Assembly (NCBI RefSeq): GCF_963259705.1
Contig: NC_081844.1
Coordinates: 23,793,715 to 23,857,714 of the forward strand
Source: Myotis daubentonii
Taxonomy: Eukaryota; Chordata; Mammalia; Chiroptera; Vespertilionidae
Direction: 5' to 3'
Length of the DNA: 64,000 nt
The translations under genes were made by a program, and so were the position numbers. Of the stretch, positions 1 to 29,914 are shown in pieces; positions within the stretch are counted from its first letter, which is position 1, and each line of letters starts with the position of its first letter. The notes below the pieces were generated by a model, which had not been told where the DNA came from, searched no databases, and saw nothing but the letters and a program-made list of their open reading frames with translations.

Positions 1-700
1 ATTTCACTAAAATTAGTCTGGCCTTTAAAAAAAATGTGGCTACTAGAAATTTTGAAAGTACACATGACTCACACTTTATATTTCTATTGAACCAGGCTAG
101 TCTATAGAGTTCTACAGCTGAGTGCTTCAGAACCCCTTTGAATTCATTCGGACCTGGGCCGTGGATTAAAAAATCCTTGATACAATCAGAAATTGTCACC
201 AAAAAAAAGAGCCCCAACCTCCAATTCTGATTCACTTAACCCCTCATCCGTTTGTGTCATCTGTAAAGTGGGGCTTATATATACAATGCGCCAGGGATGG
301 TTAGGTAAGCGAGTGGCTTGCTCAAAGCATTAAAGCAGGACACTAGGTCTCTCCTCCGACTCTGAAAATGCAGGGTTGGAGGTGACGAAAAGGCATTTCT
401 TAGTTTAAAGGGGGTAACTGGCAGCTGAGTGACACATGGCCAGGAACGGCACCCCTCACCTCGCAAGGGACCAGTTGCGATGACAAGAACCCAGCTCAGG
501 TCCAGGCTCCGCTACTTGCTCGCCGAAGCTTTGAACAGGTGAGTCCAACGGTCTGAGCCCGGGTTTCCCCTCCAGTCCAAGGCTGGGTGAGGCTTTGGAG
601 ATGCAAAGTGGTAGTTCTTGGCGGCTCTCCCACCGCACCTGCGCCCAGGACACACCGTGGCGTTCTGCGACCTACCCGGTCCGGGACCCAAAAGCTAGAA
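1..700. other. Left-edge intergenic sequence, no gene seen
   Basis: No coding exon is supported here. The stretch around 240-400, with a 'catctgtaaagtgggg' type segment, resembles an ancient MIR SINE. The remainder is unique-looking sequence whose GC content rises toward the promoter-like region to its right. Confidence 0.4.
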
Positions 701-759
701 GATCTGATCTTGGCTCTTAGGAAACTAATCAAGAGCTCTTATCCCGGGGCACATCTGGA

Positions 760-1213
760 AACAAGGTGTTTTACGCTACAAAGAAATCACTTCCGGGTCA
801 AAGTAGGCAAGTGGGCGTGACCCTGGGGGTCCCTTCTCACACATACACCGCCCCCCCGCCCCCAACGGGCGTTGAGTCTCCCGGCTACCCGAAAGTTGCG
901 GTTTTCTAGGTTCCGGTTGTTGACAAGCACCGCTACTTCCCTTTTTGCTGCACGGACGCCTTTGCACATGCCCAGAGCTCTGGTCCGCCGGTCCACGGAA
1001 CACGGTTTTATTACAAAAACTACATTTCCCAGAAGACTGCGCGAGTAGGCGGGGCTTCGTCGCCCGAGAGGAGGGGAGCGGCGCTCGAGTGGACTCTGAG
1101 TTTGTGACCTCTTTCTTTTATTTAACAGAAAAATGGTGTATCCGCACGCAGGGCCCCGCGGCCGGGGCAGACCCAGTGCGGATGGACCAGCGCGGCCTGG
1201 CCCCTGAGAAGGT
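760..1213 (+). promoter_or_regulatory. GC-rich promoter-like region with candidate plus-strand exon
   Basis: An ETS-like site (cacttccgggt, about 788-798) and a ZNF143/SBS-like motif (actacatttcccagaa, about 1020-1035) sit in CpG-rich sequence. A pyrimidine tract ending in 'ttaacag' at about 1128 looks like a splice acceptor. 'ctgagaag|gtgagg', with GT at 1212-1213, looks like a splice donor. Together they outline a possible plus-strand exon ending at 1211. One frame through it reads MDQRGLAPEK before the donor. A transcript continuing rightward would run antisense to C19orf67. I do not recognise the product, and this could simply be the promoter of a noncoding RNA. The sites are seen; their use is inferred. 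Confidence 0.35.
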
Positions 1214-1313
1214 GAGGCCGAGCTGCCCTTGGAGAACGAGTGAGCCCCTCCCTGCCCTGCCCCTCTCCTGGAGTTTGGAACTGTCAAGCTTCAGCTCCTA
1301 CCCTCTCCCAGGT

Positions 1314-4480
<3,167 letters not shown>

Positions 4481-4745
4481 AGGGGCGCGCCGCTGGGGTC
4501 CGCTTGAGCGCGCGCTCCAGCAATCCAACGGAGGTGGGGTGGGGGCGACCTGGGCCGGCACTGGGGAGGTTATGTCTTTGGGGTGCGGTCTGGGGGCCAC
4601 CGCCTTTCTCTTGGAGGCAGTTTCCTAGGGAGGAGGCGGTCTCTGCAGCGCGTTCAAGCCCCGGGGCGCAGGAATATAAAGGTAGACACCTGCTCCCACC
4701 CCCAGAGCCTCCGACTCCAGGACGGAATCTGTATTTTAAAAACTA

Positions 4746-4917
4746 AGGGAGTGCCCGGCGGGTGGCTGAGCACGGACCTCTGAAGCAAAAGGTCACTGAT
4801 TCAGGGCACATGCCCAGGTTTCCAGTTTGATCCCCAGTAGGGGTGTGCATGAGGCAGCTGACCCATGTTTCTCTCATCCATGTTTCTACTATCCCTCTTC
4901 CTTCTAAAATCAATAAA
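4746..4917 (+). repeat. Ves SINE, diverged
   Basis: A bat tRNA-derived SINE. It shows 'gggcacatgcccaggtt', 'ccccagtagggg' and 'aggcagctga', then a CT-rich tail, 'aaaatcaataaaa' and an A-rich end. The tRNA-like head is eroded. Confidence 0.75.
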
Positions 4918-4950
4918 AGCATATTAAGAAAAACAAAACAAAAACACAGC

Positions 4951-5145
4951 TCTAACGGGTTTGGCTCAGTGGATAGAGCCTCGGCCTGCGGACTCAAGGG
5001 TCCCAAGTTCGATGGGCATATACCTTGATTGCGGGCACATCCCCAGTAGGGGATGTGCAGGAGGCAGCTGATCGATGTTTCTAACTCTCTATCCCTCTCC
5101 CTTCCTCTCTGTGAAAAATCAATAAAATATATTTAAAACAAAAAA
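4951..5145 (+). repeat. Ves SINE, well preserved
   Basis: The tRNA-like head 'gggtttggctcagtggatag' is followed by 'ggcctgcggactcaagggtc', 'ccccagtaggggatgtgcag' and 'gaggcagctgatcgatg'. The tail reads 'aaaaatcaataaaatatatt'. This copy is close to the vespertilionid Ves consensus as I know it. Confidence 0.85.
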
Positions 5146-5155
5146 ACTAATGGGA

Positions 5156-5335
5156 GTTTTCCTGACCGGTTGCTTAGTGGTTAGAGCCTCAGCCCTCAAA
5201 AGGGGTCCATCCAGTCCTGGTTGGGGCCCCTGGGAGAGACAACCAATCAATGTCTCTCACATCTGTTTCTCAATCTCTCTCTGCCCCACCTCCCTCCTTT
5301 CCACTCTCAAAAAACAAGGGGAAAAAATAGCCACC
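5156..5335 (+). repeat. Ves-related SINE
   Basis: The head 'ctgaccggttgcttagtggt' precedes a shortened body lacking most of the mid section. It then has 'caatcaatgtctctcacatc' and a CT-rich tail. It lies directly after the previous SINE, making a small SINE cluster. Confidence 0.7.
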
Positions 5336-5704
5336 AGTGACGGTTAACAAAATAAATTATAAAACTAATGCAGTTGAGAAACTGCATTAGAACCTAATAG
5401 GGACTATCTCATTTGATAACCCAATCCCTTGTTCCTTTTATGGAGAGAGGACCTTGTAGCTTGGAGGTCCTGCCATGGGCCCTGCTCCAACAGTTTTTGT
5501 AGCTTGCAAGACTGTCAGACGTATACATATGAAGCCAAATACTTTAATTATACTTACACTCTGGGTAAAGTGCTCACAGGTGTTGGATCCCACCCTGTGA
5601 CCCTGAGCAAGTATCTTTGCCATAGGGAGTGTTGCCTATCTGTAAAGTCATTTTTACAAGCTCTGCTTCTTGGGGCTGCAGAGAGAACCAAGAAAATGTA
5701 AAGC

Positions 5705-5910
5705 TGCCTAGCTGGTGTGGCTCAGTGATTGAGCTTCAACCCATGAACCGGGAGTTCACGGTTGGATTCCCAGTCAGGGCACATGCCTGGGTTACAACTG
5801 ATCATCAGCAGGGGTCATGCAAGAGGCAGCCAATAGATGATTCTCATCATTGTTTCTCTCTCTCTCTCTCCCTTAAATCAATAAAAACACATTAAAAAAA
5901 ATAAATTCCT
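5705..5910 (+). repeat. Ves SINE
   Basis: Contains 'gctggtgtggctcagtgatt', 'cagtcagggcacatgcctgg' and 'aagaggcagcc', then a (CT)n stretch, 'aaatcaataaaaacacatt' and an A-rich tail. Between this copy and the SAMD1 3' end (about 5911-6214) I see only a weak MIR/L2-like segment near 5950-6000. Confidence 0.8.
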
Positions 5911-6214
5911 TAAAAAACACACAAAAAACTAAAGCCAAGGTTAATTGCTAGTCACTCAACAAACATTTAAGCACCTACTGTTACAGGTACTGTTCTGGGC
6001 ATGGGGAGATGATAGAACTGCGCAAGCATTCCTGTCCTCCCGGAGCAATCACTATTACAGCTGGCTGTGAGGCAGCCCCAATTCACTACCTGTCTCCCTC
6101 TGAGAACAATTCAGTACTATCCCGGCTCTCCCAGGAGGCTGGTGCGGTTCTTCAATACCCCGCTTCCCCAACTCCATTGATAAAATGGGACTCCTGGCCT
6201 TTTTTCTTTTCTTT

Positions 6215-6776
6215 TCTTTTTTTTAAAACTTTATTTAAAAAATCTTCGGTGCAATATTAAAAAGCAATACAGCCAGCTGGAGCGACAACCAACAGAAAGA
6301 GTAGGGAAGACCCACTGATCTCACCCCACCCAGGGGACGGAGGCTGAGGGCAGACCAAGGAGGGGCCTGGTTGATGGGGGAGGGAAGAAAGGCCACCCAT
6401 CAAAATGAATAGGCAGAACAAATCATTTATATAGGAAACATCTGGCTGAACTAAAGATCTATGGGAGATAGGAAACCCCCATTTCTTTTCTTTTCTTTTT
6501 TTTCAAAAATGTCCTAGGTTGGGGGTGGGGGTGGGCCTCCTGGGGTGAAATGAGCAGGCCCTGTCCCACCCCACACTCCTCCATCAGGAAGTCTGGGATG
6601 TGCTCGATGCCAGATGTGTGTGTTGGGGAGACACTGGGAAGAGATGAGTAGGGAAGGGTGCCCCTCACTGGAATCTGTTATGAGGGCTGCGAGTGTCCCT
6701 AGTCCAACCCCTGGACTCCAGGGGACTTGGGTAAGATGGGTCTGGAAAGGGTAGGGGCAGGGGTGAGGCTGGACGT
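6215..6776 (-). other. SAMD1 3' UTR (putative)
   Basis: Noncoding sequence follows the SAMD1 TGA stop. A minus-strand AATAAA (tttatt on plus, 6230-6235) lies about 540 bp downstream of the stop, so the cleavage site is probably near 6215. The polyadenylation end is inferred from this signal alone. Confidence 0.6.
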
Positions 6777-9069
6777 TCAGCCTAGGAGGCCATCAGGGTC
6801 ATCATCCTCAAAGTGGCCTTGCTGGAGCACCTTGATGTGGTGCTCGTAGATTTTCAGGGCTGGGCCAAGGCGGATGGACAGGCCGGTTAGCACATCTGTC
6901 CGCTGCATGAGCAGGAGAGACTTGCCATCTATTTCCTGGGTGGGACAGAGAGAGACAGAGAGCAGGGTCAGAGCAGACCCCCACTGCCCTGGGATAGAGG
7001 AGGGAAGCTGAGGGTTGGAAACTCACCTGTTCTTGGAAAGCTGTTGCCTGCTCCGGGAAGCCAGCCTCTGTGAAATATTCTACCACGTCCATCACTGTCC
7101 ATTCTACAGGGTCAGCTGGCTTCTCTTTGCGCCCAGAACTGCATTGGAAAAGAGGGAACCGGTGAACAGTGATGTTACCCGGGTTGCTACACACCCCTGG
7201 GCACCACCCTCTTGTCTCAAACATCCCAACTTACGGACAGCCAAAGGGGGTTCCATCGGCCCCAGGCAGGGCTGGTTTTCCTGGGGGCAAAGGCACGGGG
7301 GATGGGGAGTCTGGCCCAGTGGCAGCAGAGGCTGGGAAAGAAAAAGCATCTGCCTGTGACTTTGTCTTGGGGCTTGATTCCTCCCGACCAGGCTCCCTCC
7401 CCCACCCAGAGGGGTCCTTACCTGATCCCCCTTCCTTATTCATGGCTGCCATGGAGAACACCTGGCGGGTGCCACTGCCTGGTGCTGGCCCCCGCCCTTC
7501 ATCCTGGCCCTGGTGAGGTCCACAAGGTGTCCACTCCTTGACCCTCTCCTTGGCACTCTGAGGGCCCCTCTCACCATTAAGCTGGTGATGCTGGGCACCT
7601 GCAGGACGGTCACCCTCGGGTACCTCAGAGCCTTCAGACACATTGTCTTCATCATCTTCATCTTCTTCATCATCTTCCTCCTCTTCCTTCTCAAGCAGTC
7701 GCTCTTCTCCACCTCTCTGGTGCCAAGGAGGGAGGCACGCAAAGTTAGCAGCTGTTCTGGCCGTGGGCCCAGTCCCTGGGATCCAGGACTGAGCGGTGTA
7801 CCTAACGGCCACTTTTAATATCAACACGGCTTAACTTCTACACATTTGCTCCGTGCCAAGCTCTGTGTTAATAAAGCCCCCAGTAGCCAAATCTCACTAA
7901 ACTCGCTCAACCCCAAGAGGTCGCTACTGTTGTTAAGTTTTACACCGGAGGAAACTGAGGCTCGGAAAGATTAAGTCACTTACCAAGGTTGCTACAAGCT
8001 GAATCTGTAGGGAAGCCGCACAAAGCCCAAGCTGCCCGTTCCTCCCGAGACTTGCACCCCCAACACCAAGTTCACCCGCACCTGCCCACTGCGCGGCGCC
8101 GTCCCTACCCAGCGCGCTCACCTTGCTCCGAGACGCGCGGGCGCTGGCAGCCGTCGGCGCTCGTCCAGGCCTATCCCCGCGGGGCAGCGCGAGCGCTCCG
8201 AGACGGGTGCGCTCTAGGCGGCCTCGCGCCGCCGCCTCCTCCTCCAGTAGCCCCTGCGCACGGCCACGGGTCAGGCGGCCACCGGCACCGCCGCTGCCCC
8301 CGAGGTAGCGCACGACTTCCCGCAGGCTCACGGGCCGCGCAGGGCCGCTGGCCCGCGCCGCGCCCCCCTCAGGCGGCTGCTGTGGCTGCTGCGGCGGCGG
8401 CTGCTGCTGCTGTGGCGGCGCCGGCGGCTGTGGCGGTGGCGGCAGCGGCGGCTCCCGGGCGGCGACGGCGGGCGGGGGGGCGCGACGCGGGCCGGTCGGA
8501 GGCGCCACTGCCAGAGGAGCGGCGGTCGCAGGCGGCGGCGCGGCCAGGGGCGCGGCCCGCTGCGCGCGGGGGCCCGGCTGCGCGGGGCCGGGCGAGGGGG
8601 GCGCTGTAGTGGCGGCGGCCGCGGCAGCCGCGCGGGGCGCCCGGGCTGGGGCGGCGGCAGCGACGGGCGCGGGCGGCGGCGGCGGGGCGGGCGTGGGCGG
8701 CGGCGCGGCGGCCGGGCCCCCGCGGGGGGCGCGCGGCGGGGCCGGCGGGGTAGCTCCGCGCCGGGGCGGCTGGACGCGCGCCGCGTTGCGGTACGAAATG
8801 CTCCCCTTGTAGCTGACCCGGAGAACGGCGCGCTGCTGGATCAGTTTCTCGAGCTCGGCGCGCGTGCGCTCCGGCTCCGGGCCGTGCCGCCGCCGCACCA
8901 TCCGGCAGATGCGCTCCAGGTCCGGCCGCGCCTTGCGCGAGCGCAGCGAGTCGATGGTGTCCAGGATCCACTCTTGGTAGTGCGGGGAAGCAGCGGACGA
9001 CGAGGTAGCGGCCGCCGTGGTGGCGGCCGCCGCCGTCTCCGGCGGGGGTAGGGCCGGGGGCCCCGCCAT
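6777..9069 (-). CDS. SAMD1: SAMD1, sterile alpha motif domain-containing protein 1, complete, 5 exons
   Basis: Coding exons are 9069-8122, 7716-7422, 7331-7235, 7138-7027 and 6935-6777. Phases close to 536 residues; the human protein is about the same size. The start [15 protein letters not shown] has a strong Kozak context (G at -3 and +4). The winged-helix DNA-binding domain spans about residues 28-105, with [20 protein letters not shown] and [13 protein letters not shown] long Pro/Ala/Gln-rich disordered region (about 105-240) follows. Next come [15 protein letters not shown], the basic SRSKRGGEER junction and a Glu/Asp tract. The C-terminal SAM domain (about 458-525) contains [19 protein letters not shown] and [20 protein letters not shown], and the end is GLLG. 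The family is nuclear: the winged helix binds unmethylated CpG-island DNA, the SAM domain self-associates, and the protein works with the KDM1A repressor complex. SAMD1 lies between C19orf67 and PRKACA, as in human. Confidence 0.95.
7845..8010. repeat. MIR-like SINE fragment in SAMD1 intron 1
   Basis: A 'ggaggaaactgaggctcgga' core and 'aagtcacttaccaaggt' are typical of ancient MIR elements. The fragment lies entirely within SAMD1 intron 1. Confidence 0.55.
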
Positions 9070-9900
9070 GCCTCCCGCCCGGCCCGGCTGCACCGTGCGC
9101 GCTGCCTCCCTCCCAGCGCGGCGCCCCCCTCCCGGGCTCCCCTCCCTCCGCCGCTGCCCGCCTCCTCCTCCCCCCCCGCCCGGGGGGCGCAGCGCCTCGG
9201 CGGAGCGGCGGCGGCGCTGCTGTTTCTTTGCAAAAAAAAAAGAGAGAGAGAGAAAGCGAGAGAGAGAAAGAGAGAGAGAGAAAACAGTGAGAAAGAAAAG
9301 AGAGAAAAAAAATATATGCACACACTCACTCGCACGCACGCACACACAGACCCGCTTCTGCTGGGCGCGCGCGGGGCCGGGGATGCGAGGGAGGAGGGGA
9401 GCGCGGCCGGCCCCTCCCCGCCGCTGCCGCCGCCGCCGCCGCCGCCGCACGCGCGCCCTGCGCCCGGGACACTCCGGCCCCCCTTCCTTCCCTCCCTCCC
9501 TCCACCCCGCCGCCCGCCTTCCTCCCTCCCACCCCCACGCGCCCGCTTTTAAGGTGGAGCCCGGGCCCCCTGCCCGCCCCCTTTACCCTGCGCTCTCGCT
9601 CACTCCGACCCCCCCCTTACAACTCCCGCGCGCTTTTTAAGGAGGCGCCGCGGAGTTGGCGCCGGGGCGGGGGCGGGGGAAAGGGAGGGCCGGGGGGGAG
9701 GGGAGAGGGGGCGGGCGGGGCGGACGGGCGGCGCTCGGCCGCCCTCCAGCCATTGGGCGCAGGACCCAGACGTCCCCGGCGCCCAGCCCCCATCTCCACG
9801 CCTCCGAGGCGCGCTCCGCTCTCGGGACCGCACTTACCGGGAACTCGCGGCTCGGGCTGCCGCGCTTGCTGGGCGCCGCAGAAACCCTTGAGCCGCCGCC
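9070..9900 (-). promoter_or_regulatory. SAMD1 CpG-island promoter and 5' UTR
   Basis: Extremely CpG-rich sequence extends upstream of the SAMD1 start. It holds a purine-rich GA tract (about 9238-9310), a GCC repeat (9426-9446) and an inverted CCAAT (attgg, about 9753). A perfect minus-strand donor, cggtaagt, has its GT at 9837-9836. It suggests a noncoding upstream 5' exon ending at 9838. No TATA box is obvious. The exact transcription start cannot be read. Confidence 0.6.
9426..9446. repeat. (GCC)7 trinucleotide repeat
   Basis: Seven uninterrupted GCC units (GGC/CGG on the SAMD1 strand) lie about 360 bp upstream of the SAMD1 start codon, inside the CpG island. Position relative to the transcription start is unknown. 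Confidence 0.85.
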
Positions 9901-10309
9901 ACTCCAGTGGCCCCAGGGCGCGCTTGGCCTCGCGCTGAGAAGGCGGGGAGAGGGACGCGCTCCGTCACCCCTACCCTTGACCGCCCCCAGCCAGGCCCCC
10001 ACTTCTCTTGCCCACCCCATAGCTCGGCTTCCCAGCGCGCCGGCCCCGGAGTCTCCTTGGAACTCCCTTTCGGCCCAGGGCTGTATGCCGAGGGGTGCGC
10101 GACGCAGACTTGGGGAACCCCGAATTCAGGGTTATAACGCAACTTGCCGCCCCCTTTTCCTGGGGGGAGTGACGGAAGTCAGCTAAACCCATTTTTATCA
10201 GGACTCCAGGCCAGGTCCTAATCAGCCTCGACTTTAGGGTGTAAAATTCCCTTCCCATCCTCCCGGCCGGGGGTGGGGGGCGGACCAAATTCGGGAATAC
10301 CAGGGACAC

Positions 10310-11621
10310 TTTTTTTTAAACAAAACTTTATTGGTAATAGTTTTCAAATATGTTTACAACAGCACACTGTTCAAGAGGAAGTCTCATCCTTCCCAGCACA
10401 CAGATTGATTCACCCCTGCGCCCACCCGGGGCCCCATCCCAAGCCTGAGAGCTCCTCCTGGGATGGGGAGAAGTTATGAGAGGGGCAGATTTGAGGTTGA
10501 ATAGGGGCTCCCAACTTTTCTATTAAGAGAGAAAAAAAGCACAAATGGGCTAAGAGGTGATAGACAGCTGACAGCTAAGCAGAGGAGCGCCCAGGATGGG
10601 GGGAGGGGGACAGGGCTGTTGGGTGAATAAAACAGAGCCCCTCCCTAGCAACCCTGGGCTTGAACGGGGGTCCACAGGGGGCAGGGGGGCTCTGCCTCCT
10701 TTTGCCAGGGTTGCCTTCCCAACTGAGCTGAGAAGAGGCCGGGCATTAAAATCTAGCTAAGAATAAAATTTAGGAGTTTGGGGGAGTGCTGTGGGGAGGA
10801 AAGACCCTGGGCTTGGGGCTCCCCCTCTATCTTTTGGGGGGACAACTCCTCTTTGTCAGGGAGAGGGGCGGCTGCTTTGTCCGGGTCCCAAAGCCCAAGG
10901 GTGAAGAAAGGTCTGTTGGGGCAGAAGGGGGTAGGGGCTTTAGGGGCTTCCTAAAGGGGCTGAGACCTTTCCAGGCTTGGCAGGGGAGGAGGGGACTAGC
11001 AGCTTGGGGGAGAGGGTGGAACCCCAGCCCTTTCCTTTACTAGTCAATCTGCTTCCCAGCCTCGTTAAAATGGATTTGGAGAGGGGGGGATGGGAGGCAC
11101 TGGTGGAACTTAAATAAGTTTGTAAATTGTTTAAAAAATTCTAGCAAGTAGCCCACTGCCCATGTCACTAAAATCTCTCCTTCCCAGGCAAGATTGCTTT
11201 GAAGGGAAGGCTGGCCATTCTTTTATTCTCCCTTAGCAAGTTTGCTGGTGGTCTGGTGAGGGAGGGGATGTGGGGAGGGAAGGGGCTGGAGCTAAGTTTG
11301 GGCCCCTCTTTCCACACCCTATCCCTGGATACACTGGTCTGACTAGAACTGAGATACTCGTTTAAAACAAGCAGAAGTGGGCTGGGGTGGAAGAAGGCAA
11401 AAGCATCAAGGAGGGCAGGAGGGTGCAGGGGATGAGGGAGAGCAGCTGGTATTCCCGTCTCTCTGAATATCTGGGCTTCCTGTTCCCCGACCCTGGAGGG
11501 TGGGGTGGGGGTGAAATTAGATGTAAGGAACTCTGGGGCCCTCTGGCTGTTCAATCCAACCCTCCCACCCACCCTCCCCACAAAAAAAAGAAAGAAAACC
11601 CTTGGGGGCACAGGCACACCC
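10310..11621 (-). other. PRKACA 3' UTR (putative)
   Basis: About 1.3 kb of GC-rich noncoding sequence follows the PRKACA TAG stop. A minus-strand AATAAA (10327-10332) marks the probable 3' end near 10310. No other gene is seen. The stretch 9900-10310 between this end and the SAMD1 island holds no recognisable gene. Confidence 0.65.
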
Positions 11622-27934
<16,313 letters not shown>

Positions 27935-28520
27935 CGCGGCGGCGGCGGCGGCCGGGGCCGGTCCCGGAGCTGCGGCGCGGCGGGTGCTGGCGGCGGCCGG
28001 CGGCCCCGGAGCGCGCTGGGCAGCGGCCCCTCGGGTTGCTGCTCTGGCTGCGGCGCCGCGACCCCCGCCAAGCCCCTGCTTCCCGCGTCTCCCCGCGCCC
28101 GCCCGCCCGGGAACCTCAGCCCAAGTCCGCTGCTGCTGTCTGTCTGTGACGCTCCCGCAGCCTAAACTCATTGGTCCAGGCTGCCCTGATTGACGGCGCC
28201 ACGCTGCCGCCTATTGGCCCTCTGCGACCCACCAGCGCCGCTATAGGTTCCAGCCCCGTGACGCGCGCCGCGGATGCCCGGCCACTGGCGCGCTCGCGAG
28301 GCGCCTATTGGCTGCAGTTGGCGACAAGGCCCCAGGTTCGCCCAGTGAGGCCGCCAATTGGCCGGGCGTGCCGTTCGGCCAGTCCCCCCACAGAACGTTC
28401 AGTGTCAATCCCGGGGTGAGAGGGCGGGGCGGAGGCGCAGCTTGCAGTCGGGGCGGCGAGGCGAGGCGGGGCGGACCGGGGCGGGGCGGCCGAGGCTGGC
28501 GGATGGCTGCGCCGCGCTTG
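27935..28520 (-). promoter_or_regulatory. PRKACA CpG-island promoter with four CCAAT boxes
   Basis: Strongly CpG-rich sequence lies upstream of the PRKACA start. CCAAT/ATTGG cores lie at 28170-28174, 28213-28217, 28307-28311 and 28354-28361 (the last overlaps both orientations). Several GC boxes (ggggcgg) occur around 28430-28490. No TATA box is seen. This fits a housekeeping NF-Y/Sp1-type promoter. The transcription start is probably near 28100-28150. Confidence 0.65.
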
Positions 28521-28879
28521 GAAAATCAGGAGGCGGTCCAGGCGGGCGCCTGCCCGGCCCCGTGCACGCCGCAGTCCCCCGCCTCCGCTCAGTGCGGCAG
28601 CGGCCGCGGCCGCGGGCCAGCCAAGGTTGGCTCCACAGTCTCCCCTCCCCCGGCGCAGTCGCTGTCCACCTGCCAGCGGGGGAGGGGAGTGGCGCCGCGG
28701 GTCAGAGGTCGCCGGGCCTCCGGCCTTCGTCATTCATAAGGCCCGGCGAAGGCTAGCTGCCGCAGGCCCGGGGGTGGGGCTGGGTCTCCTGGAGGAGGCT
28801 GGTCCTGGGGAGCAAGGGGCGATTGGGAGGGAGCCCTCAGTGTCCGTCCCGTTGCCGGGCGCCCACACTGGGCTCGTGC

Positions 28880-28990
28880 CACTCGTTAAATACATTACTT
28901 CTCAACAAGCCCTGTCACGCAGCTAGTATTATCACTCCCATTTTACAGATGAGGTATCCGGGGCAGCGACAGCCTGAGGATTTTGTCTGG
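28880..28990. repeat. MIR-like SINE fragment
   Basis: 'cattttacagatgaggtat' is a MIR-type core. It lies between the PRKACA island and the MER20 copy. Confidence 0.5.
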
Positions 28991-29049
28991 GCAACGCAGA
29001 GGGAACCTGCCTTCCAGGAATTAGCAAGATGCCCTTTTCATACGTTTAC

Positions 29050-29286
29050 CAGTGTTTTCCACTGCCACACCACTGACATTTGGGGCCTGATCATTCTTTG
29101 CTGGGAGGATTCTTGTACAGTATAGCAAACCCCCACCCGCAACCCCGTTTAGCTGCATTCCCAGTTTCTCTACCCACTGGATGCCTGTAGAACCTCTTAT
29201 CCTCCACCAGATGTGACAATCAAAACCATCTCAACATTGCTAAATGTGCCCTGGGGGGCAAAAGTGCCCCCAGTTGAGAGCCACTA
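29050..29286 (-). mobile_element. MER20 (hAT-Charlie MITE)
   Basis: In reverse orientation this matches MER20: the end 'agtggctctcaactgggggc', the region around 'ccccccagggcacatttagc' and 'atttggggcctgatcattct' on plus. It is an ancient eutherian insertion lying between the PRKACA promoter and the 3' end of ASF1B. From about 29290 to 29910 I see only unique sequence with no gene. Confidence 0.75.
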
Positions 29287-29914
29287 AAGCAGGGCAAAGC
29301 CCAAAAAGGAGGCGGTCAGAGGGGCAGGGGACTGGCTGAGCCAGCCCTCCCTAACGTGGAGGGGTTTAGGAGGTCCTAAGTCTACCAGCCAGTCAACTCA
29401 CTGCTCTGCCTATAAGTTTGTACAACCTGCACTCTACCCGGCTGCTGTCTACACCCATGTTCCTAGCTCAACTACAGTCTCAGGAGGGGAAGAGTTGGGC
29501 TTTTATGTGAATTATGGGGAAATGGCTCACCAGCCAAACCACTCCAGCTCTGGCTGTGGGTTTACAAAGAAAGGTTAAGTAAAAGTTAATAAAAGTGTTG
29601 CTGTGTCCTTGGAATACAACGTTAACTTCTTCTTGTGGGTCAAGGTCAACGTCTGAAAAAACACACCACTGGTTATGCTCTACAACAGCTGCATTGCTTA
29701 AGCTTCAACAAATAAAAACCCCTTTCCAAATCTCAGTCTGGATTACAAATATACAACCAATTAGGATTAGAGCAAGGAGATAAGAGGCAGTCAACCCACT
29801 GGCCAGGGCAAGAGGACCCCCACCCCATGTTCCAAGGAAAGAGGGACAAAGCTGCCTCAGTTCAACTAAGACAAAAGCAGAAACAATCAGTCTAGAGGAA
29901 ATGCATTTTTAGAT

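Noticed and set aside
4951..5030. tRNA-like sequence
   Set aside because: It is the tRNA-derived head of a Ves SINE, not a functional tRNA gene. The same applies to the other Ves heads.
8609..9640. Long plus-strand Ala/Gly/Arg-rich ORFs
   Set aside because: They are antisense shadows of the GC-rich SAMD1 exon 1 and its CpG island.
28308..28756. Overlapping plus-strand ORFs (starting MAAVGDK and similar) in the PRKACA island
   Set aside because: CpG-island composition depletes stop codons. No homology or splice support was seen.
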